From contig DATNDU010000031.1 in assembly GCA_035606915.1 (NCBI GenBank), forward strand, positions 19,668 to 83,667: a stretch of 64,000 nucleotides of DNA, read 5' to 3'. The translations under genes were made by a program, and so were the position numbers. The notes under the pieces were generated by a model. The model worked only from the letters and a program-made list of their open reading frames with translations. It did no database searches and had not been told where the DNA came from. The DNA is from Roseiarcus sp035606915 (GTDB lineage Bacteria > Pseudomonadota > Alphaproteobacteria > Rhizobiales > Beijerinckiaceae). How positions within the stretch are numbered: position 1 is the stretch's first letter; each line of letters opens with the position of its first letter. Positions 8,476 through 16,381 of the stretch are shown in pieces.

Positions 8476-9677
8476 CAGACGCCCTCGCGGCCGACGATGG
8501 AAATTGCGCAGACGTTCTGCGAAGGCTGGCCGCCGAGGTTGTGGACGAGGCCGAGCCGAGGATCGCTCAGTTGGCGCGCGCCGGCGCGGCCGTTGAGTTG
8601 CAGATAGATCTCATACAGCATGCGGATGCCGCTGGCGCCGATCGGGTGGCCAAAACATTTCAGGCCGCCGTCGATCTGGCAGGGAAGACGACCTTCGGCG
8701 TCGAAAGCGCCGTCGAGGACATCGCCAACCGCGCCGCCTTCGTCGGACAGGAACAGGTCCTCCATCGTCACCAGTTCGGTGATCGAGAAGCAATCATGCA
8801 CCTCGGTCAGGCTGATCTCGTCGCGTGGGCGAGCGACGCCGGCCTCGGCGTAGGCGCGCTTGGCGGCGATGCGGGTGGTGTGGAAATAGCTGCCATCCCA
8901 GCCGTTGCCCTGCATCTCCCAACCGTTGGAGCAGGCGACTTGCAGCGCCTTGAAGGTGACGGGATCGCGTTTGCCGAGGCCGCGCGCGATCTCCGGCGTC
9001 GTCACGATCACGGCGGCGGCGCCGTCGGAGACGCCGCAGCAATCGAACAGACCCAACGGCGCGGCGATGGTCGGCGCGCTCAGGCATTGCGCCTCGGTGA
9101 TGGCTTTGCGCAAATGCGCCTTCGGATTCTTGGCGCCGTTGGCGTGGCTCTTGACCGAGACATGCGCCAGCGCCCGCTTCAGCGTCTGCGCATCGAGGCC
9201 GTGTTTGTAGCGGTAGGCGGCGGCGACCTGGGCGAAGTTGGCCGGCGCCACCGCGTTCGGGTGCCATTGCGGGATATAGGTTCCCACCGTCGCCACCGGC
9301 AGGCCGCCGTAGCCGGTGTCCTTCAGCTTCTCGACGCCGAGCGCGATGGCGATGTCGCAGGCCCCCGCCGCCACGGCGTAGACGGCGGCGCGGATCGCTT
9401 CCGAGCCGCCGGCGCAGAAATTCTCGACCCGCGTCACGCCGATGTTGGGCAGCCTGAGCGCGATGCTCATCGGCGTGCCGCCTCGCCCCGTGCCGACGTC
9501 GTCCATGTGCGTGGAAAACCACGCCGCGTCGAGTTGGTCTGGCGTTATGCCGGCGTCCTGCATCGCCTCGTTATAGGCCTCCAGCATCAGATCCTCGGGG
9601 CTGGCGTCCCAGCGCTCGCCGAAGCGGCTGCATCCCATGCCGAGGATTGCGACCTTGTCCTTGACGCCGCTCGCCAT
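8475..9677 (-). CDS. Thiolase of the SCP2/archaeal type
   Basis: This 400-residue thiolase-fold enzyme has its nucleophilic Cys at position 88 (ENFCAGGSEA), with HDCFSITE near 305 and the active-site His in CFGHPIGASG near 350. Such enzymes cleave or form C-C bonds of acyl-CoAs. The family includes SCP2 thiolases, archaeal acetoacetyl-CoA thiolases and retro-aldolases that need a DUF35 partner. The start at ATG 9677 follows AGGAGG; in-frame upstream starts give only Arg-rich leader. It lies 13 bases after the HMGCS-like/DUF35 fusion, its probable partner. Confidence 0.9.
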   Translation of the reverse strand: MASGVKDKVAILGMGCSRFGERWDASPEDLMLEAYNEAMQDAGITPDQLDAAWFSTHMDDVGTGRGGTPMSIALRLPNIGVTRVENFCAGGSEAIRAAVYAVAAGACDIAIALGVEKLKDTGYGGLPVATVGTYIPQWHPNAVAPANFAQVAAAYRYKHGLDAQTLKRALAHVSVKSHANGAKNPKAHLRKAITEAQCLSAPTIAAPLGLFDCCGVSDGAAAVIVTTPEIARGLGKRDPVTFKALQVACSNGWEMQGNGWDGSYFHTTRIAAKRAYAEAGVARPRDEISLTEVHDCFSITELVTMEDLFLSDEGGAVGDVLDGAFDAEGRLPCQIDGGLKCFGHPIGASGIRMLYEIYLQLNGRAGARQLSDPRLGLVHNLGGQPSQNVCAISIVGREGV

Positions 9678-9690
9678 GCTTTGTCTCCTC

Positions 9691-11142
9691 CTAAGCGCCG
9701 CGCGCGGGCGTCGCCTTCCAAAAATAGCGCGTGTAGTTGCGCGCCGTGTCGATGTCTTTGATACGAAACACCATCTCCATCGGCGTGCCGGAATCGACCT
9801 CGCCAACGTCGAGATCGGTGAAGTCCATCAGGATGCGCCCGCCGCCCTCGAAGTCGATCTGGCCGTAATGATGCGGCGGCGAGGGATGATAGGAGAGATA
9901 TTCCGCCGACCAGCTCAACACCCGCGCCGGCCGGTCGGCGAGCTTATAGGGCTCTTGCGTGTCTTGCAGCGGCCCCTGCGGATCGTAGGACAGGCGCGAG
10001 GGCGGAAAATGCACGCTGCCGGTGACGCGGCATTTGCCGGCGACGAGGCCAAGCAGGGCGTTGCGATGGCGCCAGGCGGTGCTCAGCGCGGTCTTGCGGT
10101 CCTGCTCGCCGCGCATGCCGCGCTCAAGCGACAACTGGCCGCCGAACGACAGGAAGCGCGTATAGTTGGGCTCCTCCTTGCCACGGGCGATCCAGGCGCG
10201 CACGCCGCGCGTAGGCCGGAAGCTCTCCACCAGCGGCGTCGCGCGCAGCACGATCGCCTGCGCGCCGCTGCCGAAGGCGGCGAGCACGATGATCTGACCG
10301 GGCTTGGCGCGCTCCAGCCCATCGGCGAGCATGATGAGCCCATGCGCGGCGCCGCAATCGCCGATGCGGTCGATCAGCGAGGCGGCGACCGCCTCGTCGT
10401 GGATGCCGCAGGCTTTGGCGACTTGCGCGTCCATGCGTGCGAATGAGGTTGGAAACAGCAGGTGATCGACCTGCTCGGCCGCGATCCCTGCCTGGCGCAG
10501 CGCGCCGGCGACGACCCTCGGCACGAGCTTGCTGACGCCCTCGTCGCGAATCCAGCGCTCCTCCCATTGATAGTCGATGCTTTCGCCGCTGGCGCGGAAA
10601 TGGTCGACGAAATCCACCGACAGCGTCGCCGAGCCCAGGAACTGCGCCAACACCTTGTCGCGTCCGACGAGTGCGGCGGCGGCGCCGTCGCCGTATTCCA
10701 GTTCCTGCGCGCTGCCGGGCCGCGCCTTGCGCCGGTCGGCGGCGAGCACCAGCACCTCGCCGGGAAACGCGGTGGCGCGGGCGACGGCCTGTGTCAGCGC
10801 CGTCAGCGCGACGCGCGGGGTTCCGCCGAGATCGGCGGCCTCGATGTCGTCGTCGAGCGTCAGCGCGCCGGCGACGATGGCGGCGTTGAGGCGCTCGGCG
10901 AAAGGCGGCGTGTCGGTGGCGAGCAGGACCGCGCGCACATGCGAGCGATCCTCGGCCGGCCCCAGACAATCGCGCGCGGCGGCGACCGCCATCGTCACGC
11001 TGTCCTCATCCCAATTGGCGAAGGCGCGCGCGCCCTTCCGGCCGCCGAATTGCGGCGCGTACCAGGCGTTGGCTTGGGCTGCGACCTGGCGCGGCAGCCG
11101 CAGGCGGGGCACGTAGGCGCCGAAGCCGGTGATTCCGATCAT
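9691..11142 (-). CDS. HMG-CoA-synthase-like protein fused to an OB-fold (DUF35) domain
   Basis: The protein has 483 residues. Residues 1 to about 350 have the thiolase-like fold of archaeal-type HMG-CoA synthase (MIGITGFGAYVPRLRL at the start, LEYGDGAAAALVG near 165). Residues from about 360 resemble DUF35/OB-fold acyl-CoA-binding proteins. Two features are odd. Where archaeal HMG-CoA synthase has its catalytic Cys (AADLEFACKAGT), this protein reads AADLGGTPRVAL, with Pro109 at the Cys position. The DUF35 zinc ribbon is also reduced to a single Cys (KCRVTG). It may act as a scaffold or a non-canonical condensing enzyme for the next-encoded thiolase. Its ATG overlaps the esterase stop (ATGA). 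Confidence 0.82.
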   Translation of the reverse strand: MIGITGFGAYVPRLRLPRQVAAQANAWYAPQFGGRKGARAFANWDEDSVTMAVAAARDCLGPAEDRSHVRAVLLATDTPPFAERLNAAIVAGALTLDDDIEAADLGGTPRVALTALTQAVARATAFPGEVLVLAADRRKARPGSAQELEYGDGAAAALVGRDKVLAQFLGSATLSVDFVDHFRASGESIDYQWEERWIRDEGVSKLVPRVVAGALRQAGIAAEQVDHLLFPTSFARMDAQVAKACGIHDEAVAASLIDRIGDCGAAHGLIMLADGLERAKPGQIIVLAAFGSGAQAIVLRATPLVESFRPTRGVRAWIARGKEEPNYTRFLSFGGQLSLERGMRGEQDRKTALSTAWRHRNALLGLVAGKCRVTGSVHFPPSRLSYDPQGPLQDTQEPYKLADRPARVLSWSAEYLSYHPSPPHHYGQIDFEGGGRILMDFTDLDVGEVDSGTPMEMVFRIKDIDTARNYTRYFWKATPARGA

Positions 11143-12056
11143 AATTTCTCCGCACCTTCGAGATGGGCTGCCAGAAACCGCGCCCCGACCGCCACCGCTT
11201 GCCGCGCTTGCGGCAGATCGTGCGGGAACTGCTGGAAGACGTGGATCATGCCGGGCCAGATCTCGCAATGCACGGGCGCGCCGGCGGCGCGCGCGCGGGC
11301 GGCGAAAACCTCGGAATCGCTGACCAGCGTCTCCCGCTCGCCGACCTGCATCAGCGTCGGCGGCAGGTGGCGGAGGGTCTCGGGCTCAGCGAACAGCGGC
11401 GACAGCAGCGGATCGTCGGCCGCCGCGTTCGCGCCAAGCGCGGCGCGGGCGACAGCCAGAATCATCGCCCGCCGATGGATGGGATCGAGGTGCGAACGCG
11501 TGGCGTAGCTTTCGCCCGAAGCGGTGAGGTCCGTCCACGCCGACATCAGATAGGCCGCCGCCGGCGCTCGCCCGCCCTGCTGGAGGCGTGCGATCATCGC
11601 GCCGAGCGCCAGCGCGCCGCCGGCGGAATCGCCGGCTAACGCGAGGCGCGTGAAGCCGGTCCGCTCCAAGCCTTCGACGACGGCGAGCGTGTCATCGAGC
11701 GCCGCCGGCAGCGGATGCTCCGGCGCCAGACGGTAATCGACGCCGAGAACCTGTGCGCGGGCTTCCGCCCCGAGCCGCGCCATGATCTCGCGATGCGAGA
11801 TAAGCGAGCCCATGCGAAAGCCGCCGCCGTGCAGATAGACGATAGCGGCGTCGCGCCGCGCGCCGGCGGGGCGCACCCACTGGCACGCGACGCCGCCGAC
11901 GACGGTGGGCTCGACCTCCGCTGCGACTGGGCTCGCGAACAATTCGTCCCAATCGGCGCGCATTTGCGCCACCGGCGTATCGCGGCGCCAGCGCCCATAG
12001 ACGCCGCGCACGCGCGCGATAACGCGCCCGATCGGCGCCTCGCTCACGCTCCGCAC
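11139..12056 (-). CDS. Alpha/beta hydrolase, hormone-sensitive-lipase family esterase
   Basis: This 305-residue serine esterase has the oxyanion motif HGGGF near 75, the nucleophile in GDSAGG near 143, and a catalytic His within PGMIHVFQQFP close to the C-terminus. HSL-family enzymes hydrolyse small carboxylic esters or lactones. Inside this operon it could open a lactone or remove an ester group from the substrate. It overlaps the SDR gene by 13 bases upstream and the HMGCS-like gene by 4 bases downstream. Confidence 0.9.
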   Translation of the reverse strand: MRSVSEAPIGRVIARVRGVYGRWRRDTPVAQMRADWDELFASPVAAEVEPTVVGGVACQWVRPAGARRDAAIVYLHGGGFRMGSLISHREIMARLGAEARAQVLGVDYRLAPEHPLPAALDDTLAVVEGLERTGFTRLALAGDSAGGALALGAMIARLQQGGRAPAAAYLMSAWTDLTASGESYATRSHLDPIHRRAMILAVARAALGANAAADDPLLSPLFAEPETLRHLPPTLMQVGERETLVSDSEVFAARARAAGAPVHCEIWPGMIHVFQQFPHDLPQARQAVAVGARFLAAHLEGAEKL

Positions 12057-12772
12057 CCCATGCCGCCGGAGACGCCGAGCACCTCGCCGGTAATGAAGCC
12101 GGCCTCCTCACTGGCGAGGAAGGCCACCGCCGCGGCGATCTCCTCCGGCTGGCCGATGCGCCCGAGCAGGGTCGCCGAGGCCATCGCCGCCATCAGCTTT
12201 TCGCCGCCGTTGGCGACGGCGCGGCGCAGCATCGGCGTATCGACCGGACCCGGGGCCACGACATTGGCGGTGACGCCCATGCGCCCGTTCTCGCGCGCGA
12301 TCGAGCGCGTGAAGGCGATGACGCCGCCTTTCGCCGCCGCATAGACGGCGCCGCCGTTCGAGCCGAGCCGGCCGGCCTCGGAGGCGATATTGACGACGCG
12401 GCCGTAGCCCGCCCTCTGCATCGCCGGCAGCAGCACATGCGTGGCGTTGAGCGCCGCGTCGAGGTTGAGCGCCAGCAGGCGGCGCCAATCCTGCGGCGTC
12501 GAATGGGTGAAGAAGGCGTGCTGATCGGCGCCGGCGCTGTTGACGAGAATGTCGAACGGCCCCGCCAGCGTGCGCGCCGCCGCGTCGTAGTCGGTGAGAT
12601 CGACGGCGAGAAACGTGGCGCCGATCTCGCGCGCCGTGCGCTCGCCTTGGAGCGCGTCGATGTCGGCGATCACCACCTCGGCGCCCAGGGCGGCGAGCCG
12701 CGCCGCGCTTGCGGCGCCGATGCCGCTGGCGCCGCCGGCGATCAGCGCTCGCCGTCCCTTGACGCCGGCCAT
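12044..12772 (-). CDS. Short-chain dehydrogenase/reductase
   Basis: This 242-residue classical SDR has the cofactor motif GGASGIGAASA near 12-22, the NSAG structural motif near 85, catalytic Ser in NIASEAG, and YAAAKGG carrying the Tyr and Lys. Asp in VIADID after beta-2 favours NAD(H). It probably oxidises a hydroxyacyl-CoA or ring alcohol in the pathway. The TGATG junction with the enoyl-CoA hydratase indicates coupling. Confidence 0.9.
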   Translation of the reverse strand: MAGVKGRRALIAGGASGIGAASAARLAALGAEVVIADIDALQGERTAREIGATFLAVDLTDYDAAARTLAGPFDILVNSAGADQHAFFTHSTPQDWRRLLALNLDAALNATHVLLPAMQRAGYGRVVNIASEAGRLGSNGGAVYAAAKGGVIAFTRSIARENGRMGVTANVVAPGPVDTPMLRRAVANGGEKLMAAMASATLLGRIGQPEEIAAAVAFLASEEAGFITGEVLGVSGGMGCGA

Positions 12773-13602
12773 CAGCGCCCCGTGAACCTCGGCTTGCGCT
12801 TTTCGATCACCGCCGCCAGGCCTTCGTGTGCGTCACGGGTTGCCGACAGAACCTCCTGCGCCTGGTTCTCCTCCGGCATCGCCGCCTCGACGCCTTGGCC
12901 GAGGCCGTTCCACAGCAGACGCTTGGTGTTGGCGAGCGCCGCCGGCGCGCCGGCGGCCAGCGTGCGCGCCAGACTCCACGCTTCATCGAGCAGCGAACCG
13001 TCGGCGACGACGCGCGTGATGAGGCCGATCTCCAGCGCCTTGGCGGCGTCGATCACCGGGTTCAGCATCAGGATCTCCATCGCCCGCCGCAGGCCGACGA
13101 GTTGCGTCAGCGTCACGCTGACGCCGGCGTCGGGGACCATCGCCACCCGCGTCGCCCCGGCGATGAATTTCGCCGAACTCGCCGCGACAACGAAATCCGA
13201 GGCGCAGACCAGCCCCATGCCGCCGCCGCCGGCCGCATAGCCCTGCACCGCCGTCACCACCGGCGCCTTAAGGCGGATCAGGCCCGTCGCCACCAGCCGC
13301 AGATGCGCGGTGGCGACGCGAATATAGGCCGGCAGCGCCTCACCCTTGGCGAGAAAAGTGTGGATGTCGCCGCCGGCGCAGAAATTCTGGCCTTCCCCGG
13401 TCAGCAGCACTGCGCGCACGCGATCCTCGCCATGCAGCCCCATGATGACGCGCTGAAGTTCAGCCAGCAGCTCGATATTGAGGCCGTTGGCGCTGTCGGG
13501 CCGGTTGAGCCGCACATGGGCGACGCCGTCGGTGTGCAGATCGGCCAGAACGGGCCCGCTGGCGCTGAGCACGGAAGGGCCGGATGTGTCTGTCATCGGC
13601 AT
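12772..13602 (-). CDS. Enoyl-CoA hydratase/isomerase family protein
   Basis: This crotonase-fold protein has about 276 residues. The oxyanion-hole segment GQNFCAGGDIHTF lies near 65-80, and the second strand/helix reads GYAAGGGGMGLVCASDFVVAA near 115-135. The usual first catalytic Glu is not obvious in VPDAGVSVTLTQLVG, so a hydratase, isomerase or hydrolase activity cannot be chosen. ATG 13602 has an AGGGG at proper spacing; a GTG at 13608 is the alternative. This is the first gene of the six-gene operon, with palindrome site C 79-90 bases upstream. Confidence 0.9.
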   Translation of the reverse strand: MPMTDTSGPSVLSASGPVLADLHTDGVAHVRLNRPDSANGLNIELLAELQRVIMGLHGEDRVRAVLLTGEGQNFCAGGDIHTFLAKGEALPAYIRVATAHLRLVATGLIRLKAPVVTAVQGYAAGGGGMGLVCASDFVVAASSAKFIAGATRVAMVPDAGVSVTLTQLVGLRRAMEILMLNPVIDAAKALEIGLITRVVADGSLLDEAWSLARTLAAGAPAALANTKRLLWNGLGQGVEAAMPEENQAQEVLSATRDAHEGLAAVIEKRKPRFTGR

Positions 13603-13675
13603 GGCCACCCCTGAAGCAGACCCGCGTTTCCTCGATCCGTCCGGCGCTGTGGGCCGCGGAATCTGCGGCCAATAA

Positions 13676-13697
13676 ATAGTCCGACTGGACGGACTAT
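13676..13697. promoter_or_regulatory. Palindromic operator, site C
   Basis: A perfect inverted repeat, ATAGTCCG and CGGACTAT with a 6-base centre, contains the core CCGACTGGACGG, which differs from site A at two positions. It lies upstream of the six-gene operon. Confidence 0.65.
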
Positions 13698-13726
13698 GTC
13701 AATCGCCAGCAAGCCGACTGATCGTC

Positions 13727-14881
13727 TCACATGCGCTTGGCGACTTCCTCCAGCATCACCTCGGTGGCGCCGCCGCCGATGGTGAGAATGCGCGCGTCGC
13801 GCGCCATGCGCTCGATCGGCGTGCCAACCATATAGCCGACGCCGCCGTGAAGTTGCAGGCAGGTGTGGACGATCTCCTGCAAGGTCTCGCCGGCGAGCGC
13901 CTTCAACATCGACAGTTCGCGCACCCCATCCTGGCCCTCGTCAATCATCTGAGCGCATTGATAGGTCAAAGCGCGCACGGACGCCGCCTTGGCGGCCATC
14001 CACGCCAGTTTGTTGCGCACCACCGGTTGCTCCCACAGCGTCTTGCCGAAGGCCTTGCGCTGGCGCAGATAATCGAGCGTCGAATCGATCGCCTTGGCGC
14101 TGGCGCCGCTGACCAGGCCGCCGACGACGAGGCGCTCGTTCTGGAACGTACTGACGATATAATAGAAGCCGCGCCCCTCCTCGCCGAGCAGGGCCTGATG
14201 CGGCACGCGCACGTCCTGGAAGTACAACGTCGCGGTGTCGGAACTGCGCCAACCATGCTTGGAAAGCTTGTCCGAGATCGAAAAGCCCTCGGCGCCGCGC
14301 TCGACGATGAACAGCGAGATGCCGCGCGCGCCCGAAGCCTGCGGGTCGGTGCGCGCGGCGACGATATAGATATCGCCGAGCGCGCCGTTGGTGATGTAGG
14401 TCTTGCAACCGTTTATCAACCAGCCGCTGTCGGTGCGCGTCGCGCGCGTCTTCAGTCCGGCGACGTCGGAGCCGGCGTCGGGCTCGGTGACGCAGATCGC
14501 GCCGACCTTTTCACCGGCGCAAGCCGGCGGCAGATAGCGCGCCTTTTGCTCGGCCGTGCCGCGATGGGCGATGTGGGAAATCGACATGTCGGAATGGACG
14601 GTCAGCGCGCTCGCCACGCCGCCGAACGAGGAGCGCGAAAGCTCCTCGGCGAGAATAACGGAAGACAGCGCGCCGAGCCCGCCGCCGCCATATTCGACGG
14701 GATGACGCATGCCGAGCAAGCCGAGACCGCCAAGCTCGCGGAACAGTTGGCGCGGGATCTCGCCCGCTTGCTCCCACGCTTGCGCCTGCCGCACGATGCG
14801 CTCATCGACAAATCGGCGAATCTGCGCCCTGATGAGGATCAGGCTCTCGTCGCGGATGGCGGGTTCGGCGAATTCGAACAA
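13727..14881 (-). CDS. Acyl-CoA dehydrogenase
   Basis: This 384-residue flavoprotein introduces an alpha,beta double bond into an acyl-CoA. It shows the N-terminal RRFVDERIV helix, the FAD/substrate segment GAICVTEPDAGSDVAGLKT near 125-145, and the C-terminal LQLHGGVGYMVGTPIERMARDARI segment. The position holding the catalytic Glu in many family members (Y-E-G) here reads MARDARILTIGGGATEV, so the base may lie elsewhere. The start is TTG 14881 with no clear Shine-Dalgarno. Site D lies about 60 bases upstream. It is separated from the ECH operon by its own terminator/promoter gap. Confidence 0.88.
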   Translation of the reverse strand: MFEFAEPAIRDESLILIRAQIRRFVDERIVRQAQAWEQAGEIPRQLFRELGGLGLLGMRHPVEYGGGGLGALSSVILAEELSRSSFGGVASALTVHSDMSISHIAHRGTAEQKARYLPPACAGEKVGAICVTEPDAGSDVAGLKTRATRTDSGWLINGCKTYITNGALGDIYIVAARTDPQASGARGISLFIVERGAEGFSISDKLSKHGWRSSDTATLYFQDVRVPHQALLGEEGRGFYYIVSTFQNERLVVGGLVSGASAKAIDSTLDYLRQRKAFGKTLWEQPVVRNKLAWMAAKAASVRALTYQCAQMIDEGQDGVRELSMLKALAGETLQEIVHTCLQLHGGVGYMVGTPIERMARDARILTIGGGATEVMLEEVAKRM

Positions 14882-14940
14882 GGCAAGCGTCCAGGCCGCA
14901 GCGGGTTTGCGGCCCGCGGAATAACGCCTCGATTAATAGA

Positions 14941-14952
14941 CCGACGGGTCGG
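14941..14952. promoter_or_regulatory. Palindromic operator, site D
   Basis: The core CCGACGGGTCGG is identical to site A, preceded by TTAATAGA and followed by ATTTG. It is upstream of the acyl-CoA dehydrogenase. Confidence 0.65.
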
Positions 14953-14997
14953 ATTTGCAATAGCGAATGCGGAATCGTGCTGCGCGGCGGCGCGCGG

Positions 14998-16185
14998 CTA
15001 TTTGCCCTGAAACCGCGCTGGCCGCTTCTCGATGAACGCGGCGATGCCCTCCCGCGCATCGTCGCTTTCGCTGGCGGCGACCAGAGACTCTTTCTCCGCC
15101 GCCAACTGTGCCGACATCTCCGAGGATAGCGACCGCTTCAGCAGGCTCCTGATGCCGCCATAGGCGCGCGTCGGGCCGGCGGCGAGCTTGACGGCGATCT
15201 CGGCGGCCTCCTGCTCGACCTTGTCGCTCGGCGCCAGCCGCGACACCAAACCATATTCCAGCGCCTCCGGCGCCGTCAGCCGGCGATTGAGCAGAAACAA
15301 TTCCTGCGTGCGCCGCAGCCCGATCAGGCGCGGCAGGAAATACGTGCTGCCGCCGTCGCAGGTCAGGCCGAGCGCGCCGTAGCCGAGCGCGAAACGCGCA
15401 TCGTCGGCGGCGACGACGATGTCGGCGGCGTAGAGCAGCCCCATCGCGCCGCCGCCCACCGCGCCGCGCACCGCCGCCACAACTGGCGCGTCGATCGCCG
15501 TCAGGCGCTCGATGGCGAGATGATAGCTGTCAATCATGCGCCTGAGCAGCTTCGGGAGTTCCGCGCGCGGTTGTTTCACAAACACCGCGATATCGCCGCC
15601 GACGGAAAAATGGGCGCCGCTGCCGGCGATGAGCACGGCCCGGATTCCTGGCGTCTCCGCGATTTGCGTCGCTGCCTCCAGCAAATCCGACGCCATGTCC
15701 GGGTCGATGGCGTTGGCGTTGCGGGGGCGATCGAGCCTGAGCGTCGCGACGCCTTGCGCGATCTCCAGCGTCACGGCGCTGAGCCGGCTTGCCGCGTCGC
15801 GCCAGCGGCCGGTGTCGGTGTATTGCGTCAAGGCGCGAATACGCTCGCCCTCGAAGACCAGCAGATGCGCGAACTCCGCGTCGAGCGCCGCGCCGCCTCG
15901 CTTGCCCTCGCCACGATACCGTCCGGTGACGAGCAATTGATCCTCGGAGAGCGCGATGAATTGCTCGGGCTCGGCGCGCGCCTCGAAGTGGCGCGCGATC
16001 GCCCCCCAACCGTCGCGACGCATCGCCTGCGGCCCCTCATGCGTGCCGCCGACGCCGAACGGCATGCCCTCGGCGAGGCGGCCGACGAAATTTGCATGCA
16101 ACAAATCGTCGAGTGCGGCGCGGTCGCCATCGGCGAGCGCGACATAGAGGCGGCGAGCCTTGTCGACCAGGACTTCGTTGTCCAT
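14998..16185 (-). CDS. SnoaL-like domain fused to enoyl-CoA hydratase
   Basis: This 395-residue protein has two parts. Residues 1 to about 130 form an NTF2/SnoaL-like alpha+beta barrel (RRLYVALADGDRAALDDLLH at the start, FEGERIRALTQYTDTGRW at the end). From about 138 a complete crotonase fold follows, with AGSGAHFSVGGDIAVF near 190 and AVRGAVGGGAMGLLYAADIV near 240. The C-terminal FIEKRPARFQGK is normal for hydratases. Enoyl-CoA hydratase is usually about 260 residues, so the N-terminal module is an addition that could bind substrate or act as a second isomerase/cyclase. The ATG at 16185 and the frame are continuous with no sign of artefact. Confidence 0.88.
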   Translation of the reverse strand: MDNEVLVDKARRLYVALADGDRAALDDLLHANFVGRLAEGMPFGVGGTHEGPQAMRRDGWGAIARHFEARAEPEQFIALSEDQLLVTGRYRGEGKRGGAALDAEFAHLLVFEGERIRALTQYTDTGRWRDAASRLSAVTLEIAQGVATLRLDRPRNANAIDPDMASDLLEAATQIAETPGIRAVLIAGSGAHFSVGGDIAVFVKQPRAELPKLLRRMIDSYHLAIERLTAIDAPVVAAVRGAVGGGAMGLLYAADIVVAADDARFALGYGALGLTCDGGSTYFLPRLIGLRRTQELFLLNRRLTAPEALEYGLVSRLAPSDKVEQEAAEIAVKLAAGPTRAYGGIRSLLKRSLSSEMSAQLAAEKESLVAASESDDAREGIAAFIEKRPARFQGK

Positions 16186-16381
16186 TCGAGCATTCCTCTA
16201 AAGAGCCAGGCCGGCGGATCATCGTAGATCGGTCGACCCGCTTTAGATCACCATCGCAAAGCGATCCAACCCGAAACAGGGCGCCGCTGCAAGCTCATCG
16301 CCGCCGCCGGGCGCATCGCCAAGGACCTCGTCCGCGCGCCGCAATCGCCTGTGGCGAAGGCCCGCGACGCGCTGTGCCGGT
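16186..16381. other. Intergenic region upstream of the SnoaL-ECH gene
   Basis: This roughly 200-base gap has no convincing ORF. It contains the 8-base palindrome GGTCGACC at 16231-16238, which shares only part of the sites A-E pattern. No other signal is seen. Confidence 0.4.

Noticed and set aside
16231..16238. GGTCGACC palindrome upstream of the SnoaL-ECH gene as a sixth operator site
   Set aside because: Only part of the core matches sites A-E; the centre and flanks differ too much.
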